64,000 nucleotides of DNA from Paragonimus skrjabini miyazakii (lineage: Eukaryota; Platyhelminthes; Trematoda; Plagiorchiida; Troglotrematidae): positions 124,281 through 188,280 of the forward strand of contig JTDE01000135.1 in the NCBI GenBank assembly GCA_014338405.1, written 5' to 3'. Position 1 is the first letter of the stretch. Every line of letters begins with the position of its first letter. The notes under the pieces were generated by a model that was given only the letters and a program-made list of their open reading frames with translations, was not told where the DNA came from and made no database searches. This document shows, in pieces, positions 39,300 to 52,700 of this stretch. The translations under genes and the position numbers were made by a program.

Positions 39300-39538
39300 T
39301 AACATTTACAAAGACTTTTGAGATACCTGCTGGTGTTTCAGTTTACTCGCATGCCAGGCCGATGGATGCCATTTATAACTGTCTAACGGAGATACCTTCG
39401 GTCACCCAACAACACTTCATTTATCGGATTGATTACTATTCGCTTTGTTGTCGGATACGGTTAAATGGACCGAAATCACTGGCTAGATGGCCAATGGAAA
39501 CGCGAAGGCTGCGATTTTTAACCCGCATTCGACAACTG
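39300..39538 (+). pseudogene. Possible Ty3/gypsy-type RNase H relic
   Basis: In the frame of 39272-39541, FIYRIDYYSLCC followed eight residues later by LARWPMETRRLRF resembles the F.lrTDh.sL.wL......gq.aRWle.L..ydF block that ends the RNase H domain of Ty3/gypsy polyproteins. Spacing between the RxD..SL and ARW parts is right, and AIYNCLTEI before it sits where A+v.a...fr.yL is expected. The Thr of TDH is Ile. The following NADaLSR motif is not found, and the upstream reverse-transcriptase core could not be read. If real, it is an isolated, decayed fragment. Confidence 0.4.
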
Positions 39539-39559
39539 TGATTACCAGTATAACCCGAA

Positions 39560-40870
39560 CGAAGAAGACCAGCTCAATGGAGTATAGGTGCGTAAATGTG
39601 AACAGAGATACTACGACCACTACCTTCTTAAATAGACACTCGTAGGTTCCATGATAACACTCATAGCTCAAAAGTAAAATTCCATCAGTAATTGTTACAA
39701 TGACCGAATGATGCCTTGTAAACACTTGTTTAGAACCAGACCATTTCAGAGTGGAAATAATGGACACACAACTAAACAAAAGTGCCCTCACCAATACACT
39801 ATGTCATGTCCACTTAAAGAATGTTGGATCCTCTGAAAAACAGCCCTTAGCAAATGGGAAAAACGAACCTATTAACAAAACTGAGTTTAATTAACTGTTC
39901 GACTGTAATGATGGCAAAAGGCGTTACGTAAGATCCTGTAATGTTTACAGTCTAAGGAGTAGGAAAATGTAAGTAGGCAGCTGGACAGGAGGTTCTTGGA
40001 GGAGGAACAACAAAGACGTCGCGGAGATGGGAAGTGGTAATTATTTTCAATCGCAGCGGTGAAGAAGCTCACCTACACGTCTCCTTATCCTTAATTAGTT
40101 AGGCATCGGTTGTCTCACAGATGGACCAAAAGTGAAAGCACAAGTTATGTCTCTTCAACCACACTAGAAAGTAATGCGTTACGTCAAAAAGTTAAATTAT
40201 CCAGGTATATCGAAATTCCTTCGGCAAAATTAAGACTTCATAGCAAGTGAGCATGGCTTTGCTCGAGTAATTTAAACCTTGAGTGTTAAGCTCAGTGGGA
40301 CTTTTTAGGGCAACATAAATTTGCAACCCGTCTAGTCAATAACACTAGCTCATCCGCAACTTATGCGCTTTTCAAGCCTTAAACCGTAAACAGCCCAACG
40401 CAGTGGGACTGAATGAGCCACTATGCACACTCTTGCAGCTTTTCTGCTACGAAGTAGGACAGGCAGAAACGAGGGCACTTGAAATCGACTGTTCTGCCAA
40501 ACTGCGTAGGTGTGTTGAAAGGCGTGTTTAAATACCTTAAATAACTACACCGTACAAATATTCCACTGTAAGCTACGTCTACCAAACTTCCGTTGATTCA
40601 AATTGGATGGAAACTTTGTGTCAAACAGATTTTATAGTGGCTAACCAATGAGTCCATTCGATTCATTTGAATAGAGTAGTCATGTGACACAACTTACGGT
40701 GCGAATTCATCTTGCGTATTCGTCATTAGTAAACGTGTGACGAAAACAGAACAAAAAGCTTGAATGAAGCAGTTAAATGTACAAATCGGACTGAATCTTG
40801 AGTGGGGTTTAGAGCTGAACCCACGGCAAACAAAGTCTGTCAGTAACGGGAGATTACGAAAGAGAGAACA
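39560..40870. other. Unassigned stretch upstream of a PLE relic
   Basis: No gene recognised. The part nearest 40.8 kb is where the catalytic core of the downstream PLE reverse transcriptase should lie, but no Y-x-D-D motif was readable, so the element is probably truncated at its 5' side. Confidence 0.35.
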
Positions 40871-40875
40871 GTTTA

Positions 40876-41648
40876 CCCTCCTTGAACATCCTGATTAGAC
40901 GCCGTTCAAATGGATCTATTGAACGTTCAGTGTGCCGTCAACCAACACGGGTAGGACAACACATTAATTTCATGGGTTTTGTTGCGGATACATATAAAAG
41001 GTCACCAGTACGTACATTGTTATACACAAGGACAAGAATATGCTCCCAGGTCAGACTACAGGCTGAGCAACCAGTATTGCACGAAGCGCTTCATGTTAAC
41101 AACTTCTCAGAACATTTCATCCAGAAGTGGAATAAAATTTACTCCCGTGCAAAATACAATTGTGAAAATATTTAAAAAAAGAAACTACTTAAATCAAACT
41201 TCTCGTCACAAGTGGTAGTCGGAGGGACAACTTTGAAAAGATTACTGTTGCCACATTGAAACGTGTGTTTAATACAGCAAAGCTTGTCCTGCTGTTATAA
41301 CCGACTAGGTAATTCGTACTCCCGGTCAAAAAACAAAGTTCTAAGTTTCCTACCACTTATTGTATCTATCAGTTTTACTGCAGTTGTGGAAACACTCTCA
41401 TCGGTAGAACAGAAAAAACGTTGGAAACCAGGGTCAAGGCGTATATCCTAAAGTGGTTGAGAGCTGCATCCACCTACTCGTCAGTGAATAACGCTCAGCG
41501 GGGAGGAGAGGCCGCTTCATTTATTGCAGGGCACTTGTCGACCACAGGTCACACCGTCAAAATTGCATCTTCGTTTATGGTTGTTATGAATGCTCACAAT
41601 TCAAAAATTCTCAATTACGTCAAAGCCTTGCTGATCAGTCGTCGGTAG
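40876..41648 (+). pseudogene. Penelope-like element relic: RT C-terminus plus GIY-YIG endonuclease
   Basis: The reverse-transcriptase end reads LPSLNILIRRRSNGSIERSV, matching the lpFLDv.v.R..dGs..rsvYRKPT block; the next residues CRQPTRVGQHINF match the YRKPTwTgqYtnF stretch. YKRSPVRTLLYTRTRIC and LHEALHVNNFSEHFI follow in correct order (to 41175). After a frame change, AKLVLLL and then YCIYQFYCSCGNTLIGRTEK match the PLE form of GIY-YIG (vYkf.CsCG.tYIGRT.R). RVKAYILKWL corresponds to the R..EHipkWl segment, and SFIAGHLSTTGHTV to the ...iA.Hll.tgH block. The frame ends at 41648 near ILNYVKALLISRR (i.e.EAl.Ik). Stops interrupt the linker near 41295-41310. At least one frameshift and several stops make it non-functional. 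This is the clearest protein assignment in the window. Confidence 0.85.
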
Positions 41649-41659
41649 CCGGTCCTATA

Positions 41660-44600
41660 AGCACAAAAACAAGTGACTATCAACTTTTACTTGCCGTGAG
41701 TTTAGCTTTAAATATCACTTGTGATCCAGCCCGATTGGCAGTTTTTAACTGACTTACTTAGGTTTTGTCGTTTTGCTTTCATGCTAGTCACAAACTTTTG
41801 GCCGACGAGAGTGTGCAGAAGGATACCTCATATTTGGTTATTCACGTGACAACTCATCTCAAAAATATATGAAAGTCTTTTATAACCAACGAACTATTTT
41901 GGTTTGGTAGAAAATGTGAGAGATATCTATGGTTCTTTTTTGTGAACACTTGAGTCCTTCCATCAAATATTACGGAGCTCTCGCTGAATGTCCGGTAAAT
42001 ACTTAGTAGACCACTATTTAATCACATTCACTGTTAACTGTACAACGTTTGTGGTTTACGTTCCCACATCCTACTATCTCCATATTTTTTCACGACGGAT
42101 ACTGGTAACTTTTACTGACGGATGACTTGTACCGTTTCATACTAGAGTATCTCAGGAGCACTCTTAATTGGCCTAAATTGGACATATATCGTTGTCGACT
42201 CGACTGGAGTCAAGTTATTGCTCTACGTACTTTAGGAATGGAGTAATCAGGTTTCATCACAGAAAGTGTTTCGAAAATTTTTAGTAATCCAACTTTACAG
42301 AATTTTTAAAGTGCCTTTCTTAATAGCTGATAACAAAGAAACTGTGTGCAAGGGTGCGTGTACGCATGGATTTGTAGATGAACTTAATTGAAGATTTCGA
42401 TATACATTTATAAATATCGGAACAAAAATGATTACCAGGATCGGAAATTATGTTACCGACGACCGACTCACATATTTTATTCTGTAATATCGCAATATAT
42501 TAACTAAGGTTAGGCCGAGAGACAAACATAATATGAAAATAAACTTCATGGACACAGGACTACGCAGAACATATGACAGATTCATAAGACGGACTGAAAA
42601 ACAGTGCAGCCAATGATGAAGTCTGTATACATTCAAAAAATGGAGTTGAAAACCATTCTTAACTTAAACCACTAAACTTGCATCTGACTGCTTCAGTATA
42701 AACATTGATCACGTCAAACTTTGGCTCGTTGTAATAGTAAAATACAGCAAACTGGGACCTGCGGGCCGTTTTTATTTTTTAATTGTAATATGGGGCAGTC
42801 ATCTCAAGGTCCCCGATTGTATGTTCCTTTAGGAAGAACAAATAGAACAACAATAAATTTGGACCTACTTGGCAATAAGAAACGTAATTCAGATCAGCCG
42901 GGCAGTACAGTGGGATTATTCTGCTGAGCAAGCAAACAAGATAACTCTGTTTGTGAGACGCCACAATCGAGAATATCTGCATACCTGAGTAGAAGTCAAT
43001 CAGTTAGAACAGCTACTGAGCTCAATTGAAGAGAGAAACGCAGTGAATGAACCGTATTTGGAAGCCTTGTGATTTCCTAACCATTAAGATATACGTTTAC
43101 AAAGGAAAACTTTTATATTGAGAACGATGGAAGAGTTATTTATCCAATGCGATTTTGGGAAGCAGTCGAATATCTGTCTCCTAGGACGAGGAAACTGTCT
43201 AACCATAAATGTAGTTTATGACGGTGCCATAATTTTGAAAAATGAAAGCGCTTTGCCTTGCTTTTGTTATCTGAGGACGACGAACCGAATGAACAGGGTA
43301 GGCTAAATTGTCACTGGTGTTTTGGGAGCGACACTAGTAACCAGCAGTTTACCCGTGAAGATATCGTAGGACATCAAACGTAGTTCACTACCTCTTCCTG
43401 AAACGTTTAGTATCTCTAGTGGGCATGCGATGGTTGACATTTGGATATGTGCCCCATCGGATTTTAGATGATGTCAACGGATGCTAAAACGCTGATCAGC
43501 TTGTACTATGTGTAGTACAACAGTAGTAGGTCCGGGAAAGCGCCGACCAAATATTCCGTAGACTTCGAGGGAAACCAAAGACAGTAAATCTGGTTCTGCT
43601 ATAAGTATGCTTCATGTTTTTTTCTGTACAGCTGTGCGCTTCCAAATATTCAACACTAGATAATCACAGTATTCTGCCGAAATTCTCGTTGTTTTAATGA
43701 AAACGCAGTCATCAGATGTTTATGCTTTGTTTTGCTTTTGTTACACCACTACGCGAATTTTACAATAATCATGTGATAAGTTATACGACTGATAAAAGCG
43801 TGAAAAATGGACATGTGTGCAAAACATTCGTTTTTTATAATGTTTTGAAGTTTGCTGACGGTATATATCCTGTTAATGTTGTTCACAGGGATAATTGTTT
43901 ATATAAACGGTCCGCCACATAGTCTAGTTACTTTCTGTTGATGCTTTTTATAATGGCACTTTGTTAATCGCTAACATCCGCTGAATCAGGTCCGCTTATC
44001 AACCGAATCTTCTTGATTTCACCTAGGCCACACTTCTCTTGTGACTGATGTTAACATTTATTTTATTTGTCCTCCATGTGCTTTTCGTTTAAGCGCGCAC
44101 CATGAATGAACTGTGTTTTCTGTTTGTACTGATGTCAAGCGGTCACAGTTATCGTTCATCTTGCACTTTTGTACCCCAGGGTGCGCCCGCCTTTTTCTGT
44201 CCCAGCAATGAAAGTGTGCAAAATTGTGTCAATCATTCGTGTAAATGATGCACAAAGTGACTGACACCTGCATAAGTCTGTATATATTTATAGGCATGTA
44301 TGCGTTATCGCACTTAAATTGCCTAAGATATACCCAGCCCGCGTTGTTCAGGCTGTAAAATCATTAAAAGACAGAGTGAAGCACATTCATATGTATGAAG
44401 GTTCGTCACGACTGCGTCCATTCTCCCTTTCTTTCCTTGTCTGTTCGTGTTATTCTGCGAATAAAGAACCAGGCCGGCTGAAATGAGCGAGTTTTTCATA
44501 TTACACACAGACGTCTCTACCATAGACGTTTGTTCAAACAAGGGGCTTACGTGACCAGTCCGTACTGCTTGTGAATTCCGTGTGAAGTTTGCCTCGGTTA

Positions 44601-47600
44601 CCCTAAATAACACCTGCTACAATCGATCATTTTGTTCTAGTGGATGTTTTCAGTTAGTTTGCCTTATATTTGAAACAATGTAAAAGCAGTCAGCACGCAA
44701 CAGCAAAATACAACTTACACCCTCATGGAGGTATTTTCGTTGGACTTGATAAACACAATGCAGTTTGGCGTGGAGCTGCCGACAGTTCTTCATTGGTTTG
44801 ATGATATTTGTACGGGTTAACGGGGTCGCGCTTTTCATATTTTTGATCGAGATATTTTTCATATCATACGATTGTCTGTTATACAACTATCACTGGTCAC
44901 GAGATGATTGTGGTTGGCTGTCTGTGATTGACGTCGATTATCATGAAAACAATGTACACGAAATTAAGCGGTATTTTTTGATATATATAGTAAGTTCGCT
45001 GTAATAGGATAAGGTTCTATTTTTCGTGAGCTTTTAGGTTAGTTTGGCTTACCAAGTGTGTAATGCTAATATCTTATTCTGAGATCAAAAATAGCTCATA
45101 ATCTCTATGACACTACCGCTAAGTCTTTTAATTTAAGTGATGAGTGCTATAAGAATGTATCCCATGCAATTACGGATTAGACGCATTGACGTCCGTCTTG
45201 AGGGCACGACTGAAGTAATGTAGATGAAATATTAAGCTTTCATATATCATTTGAAAGTCATGCACCACTGATGAGTTGTTGGTGGTTTGAACTTACGGTG
45301 ATCAAGAACGAGTTACTGAATAGCCTAAGTAAGTGTATACACACCTCACTAGGTTATCAATGACATCAAAACTGAACAAATACAAATGAACAGTTACCGC
45401 GTTCAAGCAAATTACGGTAATCAAAGAATTTGACTCAAATAAGATGTTCACAGGCATTTGGGATGACCATCACAATTTTATGAATTACCAGTATCAGAGA
45501 TGCAATGATGTTGTCAAGTTTTCGTGAACTACTCAAGAATGATCAGCGTTGTGACGATGTTTGTAGTACGACGGAAATGAAAAACTGTGTACTATCGTCA
45601 AGTCATTGCGCAGATACAGAGAAGAGCATGCCAGTGTGCCTACATTTTGTACTGTATTGCAAGATCAATTTAATCAATCTGCACTTGGGGAAGTAATGCA
45701 AAAACGTTAGTGTACAAAAGTGAAGCATTGCTGATTAGCAAAAATAAGAAAAACTCTACAAACCACTTCAATCTGAACGTCATTCACATATTGTATCAAA
45801 TAAGTTGTATTGTAATAATGTTCAGTTTGGTCTACTTCAGTTAGTACTTAGCTGTATAAAAGAGCATATATAAGCCAACCAACTTTGATGAAGAATTTTG
45901 ACTATAATTCTTAAATACATGTTGACTATATGAAGAATATCCCCACAACATTCTGAAGCATCCTATCCGGTGTAGACTGAGCTACAGGAGGATTGCGTAA
46001 CAGCAAGCAAGAAGAAAACAAAGGTCGCACACAAATTGCCCCAAAAATTTGTTACAACGGTTGAATGATTTTAGCAGAACGGTCCGTTGGTAAGCACATA
46101 GAGAGATTTTCACCTGAAATCACACTTGCAACCTAAACTAACAACGGATTTTTTTTACGTAACGGATAAAAGATAGTCTGTTCAAAGTGATTAAGGGTCA
46201 ACAGAACGGCAGACACCAAGCAGCTGATTTTGTACAGTTTATTTTTAAAATAATATTCGTGTGAGTCACTTCGTTACACCCCTGTGTGTCATTAATTCAC
46301 ACCAGAATAGATTTCTCAACCCGTCGGCATGATCCTCCCTGTGTTCTATCACTGTAACTGGACAAACAAGTCTTATTGTAACATATACTCTACCGGCTAT
46401 AGTGAAGTGATCTGGAAGAGTACAACATACAGCAGAGCACTTCCGAATTCAGGAGTAAACAATATGTTCCTCTTGACTAAACCATAATTTGATTTTTACT
46501 ATGACTCTCGATTTTTGTTCCGCAAACATGGGTTGGACTTGGGACATAATGACTGATTATTTATGTAGATAAGATCGACCTCAGCCTTGTACTATTATTA
46601 ATATCCTTTCGGATCGTCTCCATGGAAAATTAACAGATGTATCGTTACCTTATCCACTTTGAGATAATCGCTTTCATCTGATTCCTTTGACAGTTACATC
46701 AACCAGTTTCTTGCACGGATTGGCTATACCAACCTTATTTTTATGTGCATATCAAATAATCTTAATTTCACCTCGTTTGACTGTAACAAAGTTTTGTTTG
46801 AACAGTCCATAGAAAAGGCGTAAAATTCCTTGCTATTTTATTATATAAACACTAATTGATTGTAAGAACGTGACTGTCTCAAAAACCAAACAATTGTACT
46901 TAAGTAAACTAAAAGCAAACACACCAAACTACATTGTAAATGATGCACACAATAAAAAAATTGAGATATTTTAACTATATCGATGTTTACTTCGCTTTTG
47001 AAAGGTAAGTAACGTAAGATACCTTCTTGCAAGTGACAAGTCTCCGCCCCGACTTCTTTTGGTAACTGAAACTGGATGAATCGTAGGGCATTGAAACAAT
47101 AAGTTACCTGTGATCACTTTCGCGAAGCAGATAAAAAATGTCTGTTGCGACATGCCGACAGTTTGTTTACTCTCATTAGCCAAAAACGTCTTAATTACAC
47201 AATACACAGTCTGTTTATAGACGTACCTGGTCTTTGTTTATCTTCATATGCATGATGTCCATAAGTGACACATTTTATGTCCACAGCTGACGATAACAAA
47301 AGAAATGTTAACATGTCTTAAAATATGGCTTTGATGAAAGAATATTTGAGCAACTATATCGTTTGGTCAGTTTACTTGTTTCCATTTACTTTGGAATGAT
47401 TTCTGTGGTGATTGAAATTCCTCTGGATCCGACACCACTCAAGCAGTTCCTTTATCAATGAACTTTTGATCTTTCGTACTAGGTGAACTGTTGTCTCTTC
47501 TGACTTTCAAATTATTCAACGCACCTACCATGTATGGATGGAATTCATAGTGTACAATCTATTGAATATAACGTTTTCTATCATTTTAACTAGAATGAAA

Positions 47601-49240
47601 CATTTGCCTCAAAATCTCATTGGACGTGAACTATTCTCTTAATCTGTACCAGTCTTTCAAAGTTATCCTTCTATGCATAATCTACATGAATGCAGGTTGG
47701 GGAAGATTTTTAAAATCTGATGCTTACTTGTCCTCCATTTTTTCATGCCTATCTCAATTGTCCTATACACCCAAATATTGTATCCTTGTACTAATAGCTT
47801 AAGTAAAGCGTTGGCTTTCTACTGGACACTCCGGAAATTTTAGCCTACTGTTTTGTGTGAGCATACCCCATTAGGTCGATTATCCTTAGGTTACCGAAGA
47901 CAGGAGTAAGTAGGAGGATTACGACGATTACTAGGGCTAGAGGAAACGTCTGGTTGACTTCACTCGGCATCAGTTTAACCAAAAGTTGAATGGGTCGTAA
48001 AGTGTGGACTTGAGAATTTGGTGATGACGAGCTGAAACATCTTTCAAAGTTCCGAACCGCGTTGCATTTGTATATATACATATATATGTATACGTAGAAT
48101 AATTAACCAACTACTTCCATCTGAACTCAAAAGTGAAGGAAGAATAAACGTGGCATCGCACAGTGGAGAATGTATTCTGCATACAATCTGCGTAAAGAGA
48201 TGTTTTGTAACAAAAATTCTATTCGTTACCATGGACGTCTACATCCCCTATATTACTTACTGAAAACGAACGCTTATTTGTATGGTGTATGCCACACGCG
48301 GGTAACAGCTCAGTTCTTCAGAGGCAAGTAGGATTTGACGTGACAAATTATGAGTCAGTACAATTATATGTCCAAGGTAGCCTGTGACAGGAAACCAACT
48401 CGGTGTTATTGAAAGAATCCATTCGTCTTGAGGACTCAACGGCAAATTTCGTTGTGGTTAGAGTGACGTTTCCATCGTGCGTTACTAGTGTTCCGTCGAC
48501 CCATTAATTGTTGGAAAAAGACCAATAAGTAACACTCTACATGGTGATTAACCTATCTGCAAAATAACATTAGAGCTTTACTTGGACGAACTGTAATCAT
48601 CGCGTTCGTAACTAACCAAGTTAATTCGAATGTTCAGTGATTTTCTGCAACTGACTTGAATTCGAGTGAACCTTGTCAAGCGGTTTCCATTGATGGGCCT
48701 CGGACGTCTGGTGTTTAGAAACAACACGTGACACCCGAAAAACTTAACCAAACGATTCGCACTGGGACAAGTGATATTATCTGGAAGTATCAAAAGTTCC
48801 CATTGAATACCTTGAACAGTTCGTTATCAGGTGTATTCCTTTTCGAACACAGTTGACTCATTTCTTGTCCCAAATAATCTGGTGTCATTTGAAGCTAAGA
48901 TAAACCAAGACAGATAACCAACTACTTCTTTTGTACTGTTGTATCACAGTTTACGGCTTAAAGTAGACAGCTGATAAAACCTTCGGTTGCAATAACTGTC
49001 AAAGTATATTTCTATACTGAACTTACACGCTGCTTACTGACATAACGTCAAAGTATGACATTCAGGTTCCACTTTATCGAAGTATCTATGTTTAGTTTTT
49101 TTAAAAGAAACTTACCGGCATGCAAATAAAAACAACGTACATATATTGATGCTATCACTGGATTATATGCTTATTAACACAACTCAAGCCGTCGTTCTGA
49201 CATCCCATGCTGAGGCATTATCCTCCAGTCGAAGGGTACT
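41660..49240. other. Mostly non-coding; one LTR- or 3'UTR-like segment
   Basis: No gene is recognised. Between about 44085 and 44480 the base composition becomes balanced and a pyrimidine-rich tract (CCCTTTCTTTCCTTGTCTG) is followed by AATAAAG, which could be the end of a solo LTR or of a transcript; no second copy is seen here. A perfect 18-bp AT palindrome TATACATATATATGTATA lies at 48075-48092. Confidence 0.35.
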
Positions 49241-49252
49241 AATTTTCTTGAT

Positions 49253-49324
49253 AAAAATTTTGGTTCAAAACAAGCTTTCTTTAGTCTGACATCACATGTC
49301 TTGCGCTCTCCACCTAGGAACATC
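49253..49324 (+). repeat. Diverged direct repeat, copy 1 of 2
   Basis: About 70 bases match 49650-49718 at roughly 70% by eye. The best shared block runs from AATTTTGGTTCAAAACA to CTCCACCTAGGAACATC. The repeat unit is unknown. Confidence 0.45.
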
Positions 49325-49649
49325 CAGAGTGACAATGGAATTCAGACAGATCATTTTGTTGCTTATATCATTACGTACTAAAGGATACAAAGACTGTGCA
49401 ACCTTGTTCAGATAACAAAAAAGCTTACTTGTTACAGAAATCAAAACTAAATTTGTGATCAACTAGGCGTTCCTTCTACGTACATACGACAGAATGCCTT
49501 GTCACACTGCCTTTTCTCGTTTCTGTGCAATATGTCAAACCAGCCGCAGTATTTCAAGGTAATCCGGACGCCTGTACCTAAAGCATCTGTCACTGTTTCA
49601 GAACCCAGGTTTAGAATTCAGTAAGCGACAGAATTCTGGCCAGTGACAA

Positions 49650-49718
49650 TTTTGATTCGAAACAGTCATGCTTCAACTTGATATCGCGTGTTCCGTGTTC
49701 TCCATCTAGGAATATCTT
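49650..49718 (+). repeat. Diverged direct repeat, copy 2 of 2
   Basis: Partner of 49253-49324, with AATTTTGATTCGAAACA and CTCCATCTAGGAATATC as the matching ends, about 395 bases apart. The two could be remnants of tandem duplication or of two insertions of one element. Confidence 0.45.
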
Positions 49719-49729
49719 TTTAAATTTAA

Positions 49730-52700
49730 GCCTTCCCATATTTCTAAAAAGCTTCTTGGAATAGTACACAACAATAGATAAAGCTCACATAAGATTGTGT
49801 CTGTTAGTATGCATCGTTTAGTTCAGTGTGCATTAGCCACACTTATGACAATCTCAGTTGGCCGTATATTTACTGGTATTCAACTGACCCAGGTAAATTG
49901 GGTGTCACATTTCACAATCGGTAATGCTTGAATGCACGTGTGCATGTGCAATCGCTCATCATAAACACAAAGATAGAAGAAACCAAACAATGAACAGATC
50001 GATATGGAATTACTATTGGTAAAAATGAAAGTCGACCTAAGAAACTTTCAAATAAAGATTGGTCAGTAAACTTGCAAATATCGGAAGAAGAATGTTAGTT
50101 CAATATAGAAGATAATTCAAGCAAAACAAGCTGTCGTATTCGAAGGACGGTTGCCACCACTAGGTCTTTTGTTTCTGAATAGAATGACTCAAGTTTTACA
50201 CTAACAGCTCCTAAATGATTTTGCTGACGACTGCAAAATTCTGAGAGTATTGTCTGGCGATTCACAGTATTTGTGTGTTGACTATAGGAATGAATAAAAG
50301 TTGCACAAAAAAGGTATTATCAAAGTTACTGTCGAATGAAGCTACATAGTGTATTTTAAAAAAGATCCTGACATTGTATTTTCATTGATATGCTATCGAT
50401 TCCAAAAATATATACTAACCGTTAAATATATTGCAGATGACTGTTACTTCAATCATTCAAAGCCCAGCCCCCAACGGCTCACCTAATTCTCAGAGCTTCA
50501 CCTGGATGGTCACCATGCAACGGATATCCTGCTGAGAACAAAGTTTACTTCTGTGATAAATTTCGACACCAGAAGGCTCACGACTCATAATTCACAGTAA
50601 TGCTTCATGAAACGTGGTAGTATAATGTTTGAGGCCTATTTATAGGAGTTGACCTGTCACGTGACATAACTAAGGTCGACTGAGGTATATTTTAGCACTT
50701 GATTTGTCGTAGCCCAAATAATTCAGAATTAAAAATGTTTAGAATAACACGGTTTTCAATCCAGCATTGAGGAGGCAAACACCTTGGCACATGTCATCAT
50801 TCTATTTTAAAATCAAAGACTTCTAACCGATGTTATTGATACGTTGTTTAAACCCTGCATACCGTAGTTCATTTCACTCGGATAAATAAATGCCTTCGTA
50901 GGACCCCATAATTTCGCTAGCCAATTACGCTTATATAGACTTACATCAGATCGTTCATTCTGGTATAATATAATTTGATTCCTTTTTGTAATCAGGCAAC
51001 TATTATTGAAAGACTGTATGAAAGTCAACTGACTTTTCGTTAGAAATAAGCAAATCCTGATTCTGCTTTCCAATCTCCACAAACGATTGCAATTTAGAAA
51101 GGTAGGCGTTAGGAACACGTTCCAGCACTGGTGATACTTTGCGTGAAGGAGAAATAGAAGAGTACGGACAAACTTTAAAATCTCATTGGATACCTCGGAG
51201 ATAAAACTGAATAACGGTTTCTTTTTGATTAGATACTAAAATGCGTGAGGGTTATCGCAGTAAAATGAACAGTAAATACAAAAACATTTAGTTTCTGGAA
51301 GCACGACTACTTTGAATTCGCTATCTATATACAATATATCGCCACTCACCGTTATATTACAGTTATTGATTTGTTTGTTGTCGAATGTGAGCGATTTCTT
51401 ACTGCCTACTTAATCAATAATATATGGTTATTATCCGTAGTTAGAAATAGCCCACAGCAATTCATAATAAACTGAAGACTACTGTGATCTTTGCCAACGT
51501 GTTTATAACTGCAGCGTCTTTCCCGTGAACCAAACGACTGATGTTATCTGTGATTACATCTAGGATAAAGATATGCTATAAGGTGTGGAATAAGGAGCCG
51601 AAAACATATGCATGCTCTGTTTTCGAATACAGTACATTTTGACAGCATACAAGGGTTTTCCTCCGAGTACCTTTAGACTACGGCTGGTCACATCAGATGA
51701 CAAAATGACTAAACAGTAACAGTTTTGCCAAACAAATTCTTTTTACATAGATCAGTCCCGATGTGTGATTTGGGAGTCACCACAACCTTCCAATTTTGTG
51801 GTACGATAAGAACTAAGTACAATCCTAGTTCATGTTTTTGCACGTGTTTGGACAATATTTGTGATGGAAGATGTAACTTATCGGATCTCGCAAATTTGTC
51901 ATTTTTCACATTATCCTCCAGTTATGATGAAGTGGTTGGCCGTGTTGCTCGACCCTAATTAATGTGTGTTAAACTTTGAATAAACTGCGAGTTTACATGT
52001 TAGTTAGCCATTTTCCAAGCTCACTGGCTTCGAAAACATAACGAATCTACAAAAACATTATTTGTTACTCCAAGCAGAAGTTTGGAATGAGGTCACATTT
52101 TTCGTGCTTATGACCAGATTACTTGCTCCCATATTCCCAATATCTTACTTCCACGGGTTGTAACTCTGGTCGTTTGGGTTCAGTGTTCAACACAGATGAG
52201 TGTTTGTGCAAGCCTGTATGCAAGTATCGAACATAAGTTAGGTGAAATAGTAAATGGATGAAGTTGTCATAAAAATCGAACCATTGCAGGTTTGCTTTCT
52301 ATATAAAATAAACAAACCTAAACAACCGGTAATTTTTTGATAACTGCAACCCAACAGCTTGTAGTCCATCTCTGGAGGCAAAGTAGTTGCAAGTGTTATC
52401 TTCAAGCGTTGCTCAATAGTCAGTCAAACTAGGTCATAGAACAAATAATGATAATTAACTAAGCGAAAAATCTACCATGTGAAACTCGGATAAAGTTCAT
52501 TTTCAGTTACTTGAAACTGGAAACAATATTTTGCAAAGCACTCTGCTCAGCTGTGAACAAGAAAGTATAAACCCATTCCAAGGTATGAGATTGATATACA
52601 TAAAATGACTACGGTTATCACCCGATTTCCTATTGACTGTTCACTCAACTAAAGTTTTTCGCCTCTTCAGTTTAGCCGTAATTATGAATCTAAAATCAAG

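Noticed and set aside
40979..41218. 79-codon frame inside the PLE relic
   Set aside because: Out-of-frame shadow of the PLE reading frame.
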